From CAG-103 sp963627135 (GTDB lineage Bacteria; Bacillota; Clostridia; Oscillospirales; Oscillospiraceae), in contig CAVFZY010000020.1 in the NCBI GenBank assembly GCA_963627135.1, positions 93,394-157,393 of the forward strand: 64,000 nucleotides of DNA, in the 5' to 3' direction. The position numbers were made by a program, and so were the translations under genes. Of the stretch, positions 23,022-31,644 are shown one piece after another. The notes under the pieces were generated by a model, which was not told the DNA's origin, ran no database searches, and was given only the letters and a program-made list of their open reading frames with translations. Position 1 is the first letter of the stretch; each line of letters opens with the position of its first letter.

Positions 23022-25796
23022 TTACTTTTTCTTTTCCGCCAGGGACTTCTTGATGATCTTCACCTGCCGCTTTGCAGCGTAGGGACCGATGGCCTTAAAC
23101 TTATCCTCGGCCGGGATCATCTTGCTGTTTTGCGGACGCACACGCTTGAGGTGGATAGCGTCAAACTCACACTTGGTCGTGCAGATACCGCAGCCGATGC
23201 ACTTGTTCGGATCGACGACGCTACGGCCGCAGCTCAGGCAGCGGGACGCCTCGGAGCGGATCTGCTCTTCGGTGAACGTCACGCGGTCGTCCTGCATGGT
23301 GCGCACCTTCTTGCTATCGATGGCAACGGCGGCACGTGCGGGCTTTTTGATCTTCTCAGTCGGCAGAACGATGTCGTCCTTGTTGAGCTCCTTGAACTCG
23401 CGGGTGTTGCGGTGGATCGTCAGGGTCTGGCCCTTATTGACGAAGCGGTGGATGGACACCGCACCCTCGCGGCCGGTCGCGATCGCGTCGATCGTGTACT
23501 TCGGGCCGGTGGCGCAGTCGCCGCCGACAAAGATATCGGGCTCGTTGGACTGGAACGTCACGGCGTCGTGTGCGATCAGGCGGCCGTCGGCCGTCTCTGC
23601 CGCGGTGCCGGCGAGAGCATCGCCGTAGACCGAGCGCTGGCCGATGGCAACCAGAACGTTGGAGCACGGGACGGTGATGGTCTCGTTCTCGTCATAGACC
23701 GGGGCGAACTTGCCGCTCGCGTCGCGGACGGACACGCAGCGCATGAGCTCGATGCCGGTGACCTTGCCGCCCTCGCCGAGGATGGCCTTCGGCGCCCAGG
23801 AGTTGTTGATGACGACACCGTCAGCGATGCCGGCGTTCTTCTCGTCCGGAACGGTGGGCATCTCTTCGTCCTTCTCGAGGCAGTACATGTTCACGCTGCC
23901 CTTGGTCAGACGCAGAGCCGCACGCGCCACGTCGATGGCCGCGTTGCCGCCGCCGATGACGACCACGTCGCCCGTGAGCTTCTTGAGCTTGCCGGCATTG
24001 ACTTCGCGCAGGAAGTCGAGGCCGCTCTTGACACCGGTGAGATCCTCGCCGGCAATGTTGAGCTTCGCCGCCTGCTGCAGGCCGACCGCGACGTAGAACG
24101 CCTGGTAGCCCTCTTCACGCAGCTGCTGGATGGTGATGTCCTTGCCGACTTCGACGCCGCACTTAAACTCCACGCCCATCTCGCGCAGCACATCGATCTC
24201 GGACTTGACAACGTCCTTGCCGATACGGAAGCTCGGGATACCGTTGACGAGCATGCCGCCGGGCACGGCTTCCTTCTCGAACACGACCGGGCTGTAGCCC
24301 TCGATGGCCAGAAAATAGGCGCAGGACATACCGGCCGGGCCGCCGCCGATGATGGCGACCTTCTGGTCAAACTTCTCGTGCGTGCAGGAGTTCATGGGCG
24401 GCACGTAGCGGTGCTCTGCCTTCATGTCCTGCTCGGCGATGAACTTCTTGATCTCGTCGATGGCCAGCGGCTCGTCGACGCTGCCGCGGGTGCAGGCATC
24501 CTCGCAGTACTTTCTGCAGATGCTGCCGCAGACGGCCGGGAACGGGTTGTCCTTCTTGATGAGCTTGAGCGCGTCGGCATAGCGGCCGTCGCCCGCCATC
24601 TTGATGTAGCCCTGAATGGCGATGTGCGCCGGGCAGGCGGCCTTGCAGGGCGCCGTGCCGGTCGGCCAGGTCTGGATGCAGCCGTTTTCGTTGCGGTAAT
24701 TCTTGTTCCAGTGATCCTCGCCCCACTTGGTGTCATCCGGCAGCTCGTGGCGCGGATACTGGATGGGGCCTTCCTTGGTGCAGAGCTTCTGGCCGAGGCG
24801 GACGGCGCCCGCCGGGCAGGTCTCGACGCACTTGCCGCAGGCCACGCACTTCTCGGGGTCGCTCTCGGCCACGTAGGCGGAGGCGGACAGGTTCGGCGTG
24901 TTGAACAACTGGCTGGTGCGCAGCGCGTTGCAGACGCCGACGGCGCAGTTGCAGATGCCGAAGATCTTGTTCTCGCCGTCGATGTTCGTGATCTGGTGGA
25001 CATAGCCGCGATCCTCGGCCTTCTGGAGGATCTCCATGGCCTCTTCATAGGTGATGTCGTGGCCATGATTCGTTTCACGGCAGTAGTCGGCAAAGTCGCC
25101 GACGCCGATGCACCACTCGCCTTCCACGTCGCCGGAGCCCTCGCCGCGGATGCGCTGCTGCTTGCGGCAGGAGCACACGGAAACGCCGATGTGGCCCTCG
25201 TACTTCTTCAGCCAGTGGGACAGGTGCTCGATCGGCAGAGACTTGCTCTCGGCCGGGATGGCCTTTTCGACCGGGATGACGTGCATGCCGATACCGGCGC
25301 CTCCGGGAGGCACCATCTCGGTGATGCCCGCCAGCGGCAGGTATGCCATGCGCTCGAAGAAGTCCGCCGTCTCCGGGAACATATCCGACTGCTCGGGATT
25401 GATCATCATGATCTCGGCGCTGCCGGGAACGAACATATCCAGCACCCAGCGCTTCTCATGGTTCGGATTCTTACCGTCAAGGTTCTCCCAGTGGTACTCA
25501 ATCAGGCCGCTCTCGCTGAGCGCCTGCAGTGCCTTCTCCAGATAGGCTCTGTCAAACTGCGGGTTCTTCTTCGCGAGCTGCTCGATCGTGAGCGGTACAC
25601 GTTTTTTCATCGTCAGGGCGATATCGAGGATATCGTCTGCCATCTTCTCATCGTACTTCACCGCCGTAAACTTGAGGGCAGAGTTGATGCCCAGATACTC
25701 CGGGGCATCCGGCGTGATCTTGTCCTTGCCGAGCAGGACAGTTGCGCGATCCGTGATCTCTTTGCCGAGCTTTGCGATTTTCTCGTCTTTTGTCAT
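23022..25796 (-). CDS. Large Fe-S flavoprotein, GltD-like oxidoreductase with ferredoxin domains
   Basis: A 924-residue multi-domain redox protein. Residues 1-300 hold a helical start and a cysteine-rich region (C208, C210, C229, C239, C282, C284, C289). A [4Fe-4S] motif CVACGKCVETCP follows at 317-328, then the GltD-type Fe-S domain (cysteines 384-435), FAD binding GGGPAG at 484-489 and NAD(P) binding GGGNAA at 615-620. The C-terminus has more cysteines (853, 856) and CIGCGICTTKC (866-876). It resembles the NADPH-dependent glutamate synthase small subunit wired to extra clusters, and probably moves electrons between NAD(P)H and a low-potential acceptor. First gene of the dehydratase cluster. 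Confidence 0.85.
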   Translation of the reverse strand: MTKDEKIAKLGKEITDRATVLLGKDKITPDAPEYLGINSALKFTAVKYDEKMADDILDIALTMKKRVPLTIEQLAKKNPQFDRAYLEKALQALSESGLIEYHWENLDGKNPNHEKRWVLDMFVPGSAEIMMINPEQSDMFPETADFFERMAYLPLAGITEMVPPGGAGIGMHVIPVEKAIPAESKSLPIEHLSHWLKKYEGHIGVSVCSCRKQQRIRGEGSGDVEGEWCIGVGDFADYCRETNHGHDITYEEAMEILQKAEDRGYVHQITNIDGENKIFGICNCAVGVCNALRTSQLFNTPNLSASAYVAESDPEKCVACGKCVETCPAGAVRLGQKLCTKEGPIQYPRHELPDDTKWGEDHWNKNYRNENGCIQTWPTGTAPCKAACPAHIAIQGYIKMAGDGRYADALKLIKKDNPFPAVCGSICRKYCEDACTRGSVDEPLAIDEIKKFIAEQDMKAEHRYVPPMNSCTHEKFDQKVAIIGGGPAGMSCAYFLAIEGYSPVVFEKEAVPGGMLVNGIPSFRIGKDVVKSEIDVLREMGVEFKCGVEVGKDITIQQLREEGYQAFYVAVGLQQAAKLNIAGEDLTGVKSGLDFLREVNAGKLKKLTGDVVVIGGGNAAIDVARAALRLTKGSVNMYCLEKDEEMPTVPDEKNAGIADGVVINNSWAPKAILGEGGKVTGIELMRCVSVRDASGKFAPVYDENETITVPCSNVLVAIGQRSVYGDALAGTAAETADGRLIAHDAVTFQSNEPDIFVGGDCATGPKYTIDAIATGREGAVSIHRFVNKGQTLTIHRNTREFKELNKDDIVLPTEKIKKPARAAVAIDSKKVRTMQDDRVTFTEEQIRSEASRCLSCGRSVVDPNKCIGCGICTTKCEFDAIHLKRVRPQNSKMIPAEDKFKAIGPYAAKRQVKIIKKSLAEKKK

Positions 25797-25841
25797 GTTC
25801 TCGCTTCCTTCTCTTATAATTTACATCAAAATAACAACTAG

Positions 25842-25865
25842 CCGTTCTGACACTTAAACGGCTTC
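25842..25865 (-). promoter_or_regulatory. Leader hairpin of the Fe-S flavoprotein mRNA
   Basis: AGCCGTT and AACGGCT form a seven-pair stem with a ten-base loop about 50 nt before the start codon. It could be an mRNA element or a further binding site. No known riboswitch is recognised. Confidence 0.35.
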
Positions 25866-25875
25866 CAACACCGTA

Positions 25876-25904
25876 ATGTTAATTTATTAACCTTGAAATG
25901 TCAA
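25876..25904 (-). promoter_or_regulatory. Promoter of the Fe-S flavoprotein-dehydratase cluster
   Basis: Minus-strand TTGACA (25904-25899), a 17-bp spacer and TAACAT (25881-25876). The leader to the ATG at 25796 is about 75 nt. Confidence 0.75.
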
Positions 25905-25906
25905 GG
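25878..25906. promoter_or_regulatory. Two adjacent palindromes over the cluster promoter
   Basis: GTTAAT-TT-ATTAAC (25878-25891) abuts CCTTGA-AATG-TCAAGG (25891-25906). Together they cover the -10, spacer and -35 of the cluster promoter. The divergent TetR protein is the natural candidate binder. Confidence 0.6.
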
Positions 25907-25975
25907 TCTACATGGCTTCTTTGCAACAAGTCACAAAAAAGCTGTAAAAAAATTGCGAATAAAATCTTGCATGTG

Positions 25976-26004
25976 TTGAATTGCAGAAACAAAAGTTGTA
26001 TAAT
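25976..26004 (+). promoter_or_regulatory. tetR promoter
   Basis: TTGAAT (25976-25981) and TATAAT (25999-26004) are 17 bp apart. The -10 box overlaps an upstream in-frame ATG, so that ATG cannot be the start and the one at 26045 is used. Confidence 0.75.
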
Positions 26005-26044
26005 GTCTGAAAAAAGCAAACATTTTTCGTCAGGAGCGTTGGAT

Positions 26045-26650
26045 ATGCAAGATTCATCCTGGAAGTTCAAAGAGGAAGTCGCGGAAACGGCCATCTCCCT
26101 GTTTAAGCGCGACGGATATAACAACGTGACCGTCAACGAGATCTGCAAAGTGTGCGGTATCTCCCGCTCCGTGTTCTACGCTTCTTTCAACGGCAAGCGC
26201 AGTATTCTGGAATACATGGTGGAAAAGCCGCAGCACAATGACGATGAGAGCTTTATGAAGTTTGCGCACGCAGACAATGACTTTGAACGCATATGGCAAC
26301 TGTTCGACCGGTTCATTGCGATCGCTTACGACTTCGGACCTGAACTGACCAGCACGCTCTTCATCATGCAGTTTGAGTCCCCGGAGGGCATCCGCGCAGC
26401 CATCCACGCGCTAGATGATCTGTTTGCGACGCTGGCTAATAACTGTGCCAAGTCTGGCATTATCGACACAGAAGAACCACCAGAGCTGCTGTCGCGCATC
26501 GCGACGGATCTGGTTTGCCATGAGCTCTATGTCTGGTGCAGTCAGAAGGGCAATTTCTCACTGCGCGCGCGTGCGCGGCAGTATGCCGAGGTCGCCTACC
26601 ACGTCAAGCCGGAATACCGCATGCCGGCTGAACAGCGCAATGCGCTGTGA
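26045..26650 (+). CDS. TetR-family regulator of the dehydratase cluster
   Basis: A 201-residue protein with an N-terminal TetR helix-turn-helix: AISLFKRDGYNNVTVNEICKVCGISRSVFYASF (about residues 13-45), followed by a helical ligand-binding domain of ordinary length. It is divergent from the Fe-S flavoprotein gene with a 248-bp shared intergenic region that holds two palindromes. This arrangement usually means local repression relieved by a pathway substrate or product. The start at 26045 has AGGAG eight bases ahead and lies after the promoter. Its ligand cannot be predicted. Confidence 0.87.
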   Translation: MQDSSWKFKEEVAETAISLFKRDGYNNVTVNEICKVCGISRSVFYASFNGKRSILEYMVEKPQHNDDESFMKFAHADNDFERIWQLFDRFIAIAYDFGPELTSTLFIMQFESPEGIRAAIHALDDLFATLANNCAKSGIIDTEEPPELLSRIATDLVCHELYVWCSQKGNFSLRARARQYAEVAYHVKPEYRMPAEQRNAL

Positions 26651-26663
26651 GTTTTATCATAAA

Positions 26664-26711
26664 AAAGTCGCTGCTCGATTTCGTCCGAATTTGGGCAGCG
26701 GCTTTTTTTAT
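26664..26711 (+). terminator. Terminator of tetR
   Basis: AGTCGCTGC and GCAGCGGCT arms (one G-T pair) around a loop of about 18 bases, followed by TTTTTTT, right after the tetR stop. Confidence 0.8.
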
Positions 26712-26736
26712 TAACATTCTTTCGTATTTGTTGTAT

Positions 26737-26763
26737 CGTGTATATACACAGTGCATATACACG
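26737..26763. promoter_or_regulatory. 27-bp operator ahead of the DUF2148-marR unit
   Basis: CGTGTATATACAC (26737-26749) and GTGCATATACACG (26751-26763) form an inverted repeat with one mismatch around a central A. Each half also contains its own smaller palindrome. It lies over the expected start and ends where the AAAGGAGG ribosome site begins. The MarR protein encoded downstream is the likely binder. Possible promoter: TTAACA at 26711 and TATCGT at 26734. Confidence 0.6.
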
Positions 26764-26777
26764 AAAGGAGGATCATC

Positions 26778-27325
26778 ATGCTGTACGAAAGCGATTATTT
26801 GGAAGAGCAGGCGGCTCTTCACACGGCGGAAAAGATGTGCGCAGCGGCAAGGACCACCCCAAAAGCGCATGGAAAAGATACGCTGCACACACTCGTCCTG
26901 ACAGGAGATGAGAAAGAGCAGCTTGCGAAAAAAATGGAGGAAGTCGGCGCCCGTGAGATGGGCGACAAAATGAGCACTTGGTCAGTCGGGACGCCGCCAA
27001 TGTCCGCCGGGCACAGGCGGTCGTCCTGATCGGTGCGGAGCAGACATACCGCGGCGTACCCAACTGCGGCTATTGCGGCTTCGGAAACTGCGGTAACTGC
27101 AAAAACGTCGGCGGAAACTGCGCGTTCGCCTATATCGACCTGGGCATTGCCGTTTCTTCCGCAGTCATAACCGCCGCAATGGATGCCGTGGATGACCGCA
27201 TCATGTTTTCCATCGGCAAGGCCGCCGCTGAAATGGGGTATGCCGAAAACATCCTGTAGCTCGGCATTCCGATCTCAATCTCCGGCAAGAGCATCTTTTT
27301 CGACCGCGGGATCTTTCACGACTGA
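26778..27325 (+). pseudogene. DUF2148 ferredoxin-like gene, broken by a frameshift and a stop
   Basis: The product would be a DUF2148 protein of about 180 residues, a small cytoplasmic protein with a cysteine cluster seen here as CGYCGFGNCGNCKNVGGNC. The first part reads on from MLYESDYLEE in one frame to about 26966. From there the family sequence (NEHLVSRDAANVRRAQAVVLIG) continues in another frame, and adding one A to the AAAA run at 26967-26970 restores it. A TAG at 27257-27259 then interrupts the frame, after which LGIPISISGKSIFFDRG still reads as the family C-terminus. Two lesions make it a likely pseudogene. Confidence 0.85.
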
Positions 27326-27336
27326 CAGGAGGCACT

Positions 27337-27756
27337 ATGGGAACACAGCCATACAAAAGCATTTGCTACTGCACGAATCTCCGCCGGAGCGCAAGTATGC
27401 TCTCCGATATCTATGACGCTTCCTTAAAGCCGGCCGGCGTGACCGTTGCGCAGTATTACCTGCTGGTCAATCTGTCCAGACTCGGCAGCGCGAATATCAC
27501 GCATTGGGCGCAGCAGGTCGGGCTTGACCGAAGCACGATGGTCCGAAATATCAAACCGCTGCAGACGCGCGGCTACGTGGAAACGACCGAGGGGCGCGGA
27601 AAGGTGTTCACATTGACGCCGGAAGGTGAACATGTTCTGGAGTTGGCAATCCCGCTGTGGGAGCGCGCGCAGGAGAAAATTCAGGTAGCCTTAGGCGATG
27701 ATGATGCGCAGGCGCTTCTGCGCATCAGTGAAAAGCTGCAGGAGATTGGAAAATGA
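27337..27756 (+). CDS. MarR-family regulator
   Basis: A 139-residue winged-helix protein. ANITHWAQQVGLDRSTMVRNIKPLQTRGYVE is the recognition region and GRGKVFTLTPEG the wing. The gene follows the broken DUF2148 gene by 11 bp, with AGGAGG ahead of its ATG, so both were one transcription unit. The 27-bp palindrome upstream of the unit is its probable operator. The regulator itself is intact although its partner gene is decayed. It is a different MarR subtype from the one at 9509-9928. Confidence 0.88.
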   Translation: MGTQPYKSICYCTNLRRSASMLSDIYDASLKPAGVTVAQYYLLVNLSRLGSANITHWAQQVGLDRSTMVRNIKPLQTRGYVETTEGRGKVFTLTPEGEHVLELAIPLWERAQEKIQVALGDDDAQALLRISEKLQEIGK

Positions 27757-27781
27757 AGCAACATGATGATAGCGCATATAA

Positions 27782-27822
27782 AAAGAGCTGTCTGACTGCG
27801 TTGCAGTCAGACAGCTCTATTT
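27782..27822. terminator. Shared terminator between marR and guaA
   Basis: A perfect 16-bp stem (27784-27799 with 27803-27818) with a three-base loop. The T-run is stronger on the minus strand (guaA side), weaker on the plus strand. Confidence 0.9.
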
Positions 27823-27864
27823 GAAAAACCATAAGTGTCTACAGGCTTTTTTCGGCCTCAGCAA

Positions 27865-29406
27865 TCATTCCCACTCGATCGTGGCGGGCGGCTTAGACGT
27901 GATATCGTAAACAATGCGGTTGATCCCCTTGACCTCGTTGACAATGCGTACAGAGACGCGGTCGAGCACATCGTACGGAATGCGCGTCCAGTTGGCAGTC
28001 ATGAAGTCCGTCGTCGTGACACTGCGCAGCGCGAGCGTGTAGTCATACGTGCGGCCGTCGCCCATGACACCGACGGAGCGCATGTTCGTCAGCACCGCGA
28101 AGTACTGATTCATCGTCTGCTCCAGGTGCGCCTTGGCAATCTCATCACGGAAGATGAAGTCCGCGTCACGCAGGATGTCCAGCTTATCCTTGGACACCGC
28201 GCCGAGGCAGCGGATGGCCAGACCCGGGCCCGGGAACGGCTGGCGCATGACCAGATACTCCGGCAGGCCAAGCTCGCGACCGAGCGCGCGCACCTCGTCC
28301 TTAAACAGCAGGCGCAGCGGCTCAATGATCTCCTTGAAGTCCACATAGTCCGGCAGACCGCCGACGTTGTGGTGGCTCTTGATGACGGCAGCAACGTTCG
28401 TGCCGGATTCGATCACGTCGGGATAGATCGTACCCTGGACCAGATAGTCCACGGAGCCGATCTTCTTGCCCTCTTCCTCAAAGACGCGGATGAACTCCTC
28501 GCCGATGATCTTGCGCTTCGTCTCCGGGTCGGAAACGTCCTTCAGGCGCGTGAGAAAGCGCTCTTCCGCGTTGACACGCACAAAGTTGATGTCCCAGTTT
28601 TGGAACGCGGCCTCGACCTCGTCGCCCTCGTTCTTGCGCAGCAGGCCGTGGTCGACAAAGATGCACGTAAGCTGATTGCCGACCGCCTCCGCCAACAGAG
28701 CGGCCGCGACCGAGGAATCCACGCCGCCGGAAAGGGCCAGCAACACCTTGCCGTCACCGACTTTGGCGCGGATGGACTCAATGGATTTGCGCATGAAGTC
28801 GCCCATTGTCCAGTCGCCGGTCGCGCCGCAGACCTCATACAGGAAGTTGCGCAGCATGGCCTGACCATACTCGGTGTGGTTGACCTCCGGGTGGAACTGC
28901 ACACCGTAGAACCCGCGCACTTCATCGCAGATGCCGACCGTCGGGCAGGCAGCCGAGTGCGCCACGAGCCGGAACGACTCCGGCACCTTGGCCATATAGT
29001 CGCCGTGACTCATCCACGTGATGCTCTGCTCGGGCAGGCCGCGGAAGAGACGGCAGTCGGTATCGAACCAGGTCTGCGTCTTGCCGTACTCGCGCGCGGT
29101 ATCCTTTCCGGCGGCGATCACTTCCCCGCCAAGATACTGCGCCATGAGCTGGCAGCCGTAGCAGATGCCGAGGATGGGGATGCCGAGCTGGAAGATCTCG
29201 GGATCCACCTGCGGTGAACCTTCGGCATACACGCTCTGCGGGCCGCCGGTGAAGATGATGCCGATGGGGGCGAAGGCACGGATCTCGTCGATGGACATGG
29301 TGTGCGGCTTGACTTCGCAGTACACATTGCACTCGCGCACACGGCGCGCAATGAGCTGATTATACTGCCCTCCAAAATCGAGGACGATGACAGACTGATT
29401 CGGCAT
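27865..29406 (-). CDS. guaA: GMP synthase (glutamine-hydrolysing)
   Basis: A 513-residue two-domain enzyme that aminates XMP to GMP. The N-terminal glutaminase domain has its nucleophile in GICYGCQLMAQ (C82) and HPEVNHT for the His-Glu pair. The ATP-pyrophosphatase domain has the P-loop ALSGGVDSSV, and the C-terminal dimerisation domain ends KPPATIEWE as in most GuaA. It lies 14 bp after glmS and should be cotranscribed with it, an unusual but sensible pairing of two glutamine-dependent enzymes. No purine riboswitch precedes it. Confidence 0.97.
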   Translation of the reverse strand: MPNQSVIVLDFGGQYNQLIARRVRECNVYCEVKPHTMSIDEIRAFAPIGIIFTGGPQSVYAEGSPQVDPEIFQLGIPILGICYGCQLMAQYLGGEVIAAGKDTAREYGKTQTWFDTDCRLFRGLPEQSITWMSHGDYMAKVPESFRLVAHSAACPTVGICDEVRGFYGVQFHPEVNHTEYGQAMLRNFLYEVCGATGDWTMGDFMRKSIESIRAKVGDGKVLLALSGGVDSSVAAALLAEAVGNQLTCIFVDHGLLRKNEGDEVEAAFQNWDINFVRVNAEERFLTRLKDVSDPETKRKIIGEEFIRVFEEEGKKIGSVDYLVQGTIYPDVIESGTNVAAVIKSHHNVGGLPDYVDFKEIIEPLRLLFKDEVRALGRELGLPEYLVMRQPFPGPGLAIRCLGAVSKDKLDILRDADFIFRDEIAKAHLEQTMNQYFAVLTNMRSVGVMGDGRTYDYTLALRSVTTTDFMTANWTRIPYDVLDRVSVRIVNEVKGINRIVYDITSKPPATIEWE

Positions 29407-29420
29407 GGATGACGCTCTCC

Positions 29421-31253
29421 TTATTCAACGGTAACGGATTTGGCAAGGTTTTTCGGCTTATCGATCGCACAGCCGTTGGCTTTCGCGACATAATAAGCAA
29501 AGAGCTGTAGCGGCACGATCTCGGCCGGGACAACGAACAGATTATCCATCCGCGGCACAAGGATGATATCATCCGCCTCGGAATAGATGGCCCGGTTGCC
29601 CTCAAGCGCCACGCCGAGCACGCGCGCACCGCGCGCCTTGACCTCCTTGACGTTGCTCATGGTCTTGTCAAACAGCGGCTCGTAGCACGCAACAGCGATG
29701 ACGAGGCGGTTCTCCTCAATGAGCGCGATGGTGCCGTGCTTGAGCTCACCCGCGGCATAAGCCTCCGAGTGCAGGTAGGAGATCTCCTTGAGCTTCAGCG
29801 AGCCCTCCATGCAGACGGCATAGTCCACATTACGGCCGATGAAGAACAGGGACGGATTGTCTTTATACCGTTCGGCCAGCTGTGCGATCTGAGGATTGAG
29901 GTCGATGGCACGCTGTACCATCTGCGGCAGGATCATAAGATCGTCCGTGAGTTTGGCAGCCTCTTCCCTGCTCAGGCAGCCGCGCTTCTCGCCCAGATAG
30001 AGCGCCAGCAGATACAGCACCGACACCTGCGTGGTGTAGCCCTTCGTGGTCGCAACGGCGATCTCCGGGCCGGCCCATGTGTAAATGACATCGTCCGAGA
30101 TGCGGGCGATCGTGCTGCCGACGACGTTGACGATCGAGAGCACATAAGCACCCTTACTCTGCGCCTCGCGGATGGCAGCGATGGTGTCCGCCGTCTCGCC
30201 GGACTGCGAAATGATGATCATGAGCGTGTGCTCGTCGACGATCGGGTCGCGGTAGCGGAACTCGCTCGCGAGGTCGGTGTCGACCGGGATGTGCGTGAGC
30301 TTTTCGAGCGCATATTTGCCCGCCTGACCGGCATAGAACGCCGAGCCGCAGGCCGTGATCATAATTTTGTTGAAGCCCATGAGCTGTGCATCGGTCATCT
30401 TCAGTTCGTCAAACACGACGCGGTGATCCTTCACGCGCGGGTCGAGCGTGGACTTGATGGCGCGCGGCTGCTCCATAATCTCCTTGAGCATGAAGTGCTC
30501 ATAGCCGCCCTTTTCGGCCGCCTCAATGTCCCACGCGACGCGGGAAACGGGCTTGTCGATCGGCTTGCCGGTGCAGTCAAAGACCGTGTAGCTGTTGGCG
30601 CGCACCTCGGCGAGCTCACCGTCCTCAATGTAGATCACGTTCTTCGTGTGCGACACGAGCGCCGTGACATCGGAGGCAAAGAAGTTCTCACCTGCGCCGA
30701 CGCCGATGATGAGCGGGCAGCCGTTGCGCGCGATGAAAAGCTGATCCGGGCAATCGGCGCACAGGATGCCGAGCGCGTAGCTGCCCTCCAGACGGCCGAG
30801 CGTTTTCAGCACAGTATCCTTGAGATTGCCATCGCCGGTATAATACATATCCAGCAGATGCACAATGACCTCGGTATCTGTCTCGCTATGGAACACGAAG
30901 CCCTTGGCCTTGAGCATCTCACGCAGCTCCATGAAGTTTTCGATGATGCCGTTTTGCACGATGGCGAACTTGCCGTCGTTGCTCACATGCGGGTGGGCGT
31001 TTGCCTCCGTCGGTGCGCCGTGCGTTGCCCAGCGCGTATGGCCGAGACCAATATAGCCGTGCAGGTCCTCACCGTCATGCGTTTTGGCAAAAAGGTTCTT
31101 AATGACACCGCAGGCCTTGGCCAGTTCGATCGTGCTGCCGTCAAGCACGGCGATGCCAGCCGAGTCATAACCGCGGTATTCGAGCTTTTGGAGGCCTTCG
31201 AGAAGGATCGGCGCAGCCTGCTGCGCGCCGACGTATCCAACGATTCCACACAT
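29421..31253 (-). CDS. glmS: Glucosamine-6-phosphate synthase
   Basis: A 610-residue enzyme making glucosamine-6-phosphate from fructose-6-phosphate and glutamine for cell wall synthesis. The start MCGIVGYVG exposes the catalytic Cys after removal of Met. RGYDSAGIA and HTRWATHG complete the glutaminase domain. Two SIS domains follow with ITACGSAFYAGQ and ISQSGETADT, and the end is KNLAKSVTVE. AGGAG precedes the ATG. Its promoter is 90-120 bp upstream. The leader is too short for a glmS ribozyme. Confidence 0.97.
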   Translation of the reverse strand: MCGIVGYVGAQQAAPILLEGLQKLEYRGYDSAGIAVLDGSTIELAKACGVIKNLFAKTHDGEDLHGYIGLGHTRWATHGAPTEANAHPHVSNDGKFAIVQNGIIENFMELREMLKAKGFVFHSETDTEVIVHLLDMYYTGDGNLKDTVLKTLGRLEGSYALGILCADCPDQLFIARNGCPLIIGVGAGENFFASDVTALVSHTKNVIYIEDGELAEVRANSYTVFDCTGKPIDKPVSRVAWDIEAAEKGGYEHFMLKEIMEQPRAIKSTLDPRVKDHRVVFDELKMTDAQLMGFNKIMITACGSAFYAGQAGKYALEKLTHIPVDTDLASEFRYRDPIVDEHTLMIIISQSGETADTIAAIREAQSKGAYVLSIVNVVGSTIARISDDVIYTWAGPEIAVATTKGYTTQVSVLYLLALYLGEKRGCLSREEAAKLTDDLMILPQMVQRAIDLNPQIAQLAERYKDNPSLFFIGRNVDYAVCMEGSLKLKEISYLHSEAYAAGELKHGTIALIEENRLVIAVACYEPLFDKTMSNVKEVKARGARVLGVALEGNRAIYSEADDIILVPRMDNLFVVPAEIVPLQLFAYYVAKANGCAIDKPKNLAKSVTVE

Positions 31254-31348
31254 AGTCGGTTCTCCTTATTATTTTGAAAAGTCATCGTTATCGCAATTTT
31301 ATGCCGGCGCCATACAAATACGTACAAAACGCCAAAATAGCATACTAA

Positions 31349-31377
31349 ATTTTATACCGTTATCCCGCCCGTGTCAA
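31349..31377 (-). promoter_or_regulatory. glmS-guaA promoter
   Basis: Minus-strand TTGACA (31377-31372) and TAAAAT (31354-31349) with a 17-bp spacer. The leader is about 88 nt. The interval from here to the SASP gene (31378-31560) shows no further gene. Confidence 0.85.
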
Positions 31378-31567
31378 GTTGCGGTTTGTGAACGTGCTAT
31401 GCGGCAACGAAACTGCACGCGGCGCTCAAATGAGCCGCAGATATCATAGGTACAGTCGCCATTACAGTATCGCAGCCGCGCAACACCCTATTCTCGCGCG
31501 CCGGAAGCGGCCGGAAAGAAAAGCAAATGTCGACAAAAAAGTTTGCAAAAATTGCATTTTTCTGCTC

Positions 31568-31597
31568 TGCATACTTCCATCCTGTCCGCAGAAAATA
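31568..31597 (+). promoter_or_regulatory. Possible forespore (sigma-G-like) promoter of the SASP gene
   Basis: TGCATA (31568-31573) is followed 17 bp later by GAAAATA (31591-31597). Four of seven -10 positions fit the CATACTA-type box, so this is tentative, supported mainly by the expected forespore expression of SASP genes. Confidence 0.3.
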
Positions 31598-31644
31598 GTA
31601 GCGGGTCAAGAAACCCAAAACGAGAAAAGGAGATGGAAAACGAA

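Noticed and set aside
22956..25841. A very long open frame on the plus strand opposite the Fe-S flavoprotein
   Set aside because: It is antisense to a protein with clear cofactor motifs. Its Ala/Val/Asp/Leu-rich translation is a by-product of GC-rich codons, and there is no ribosome site or family motif.
31254..31380. A glmS ribozyme/riboswitch ahead of glmS
   Set aside because: The promoter predicts a leader of only about 88 nt, shorter than the ribozyme, and the conserved core elements are not present.
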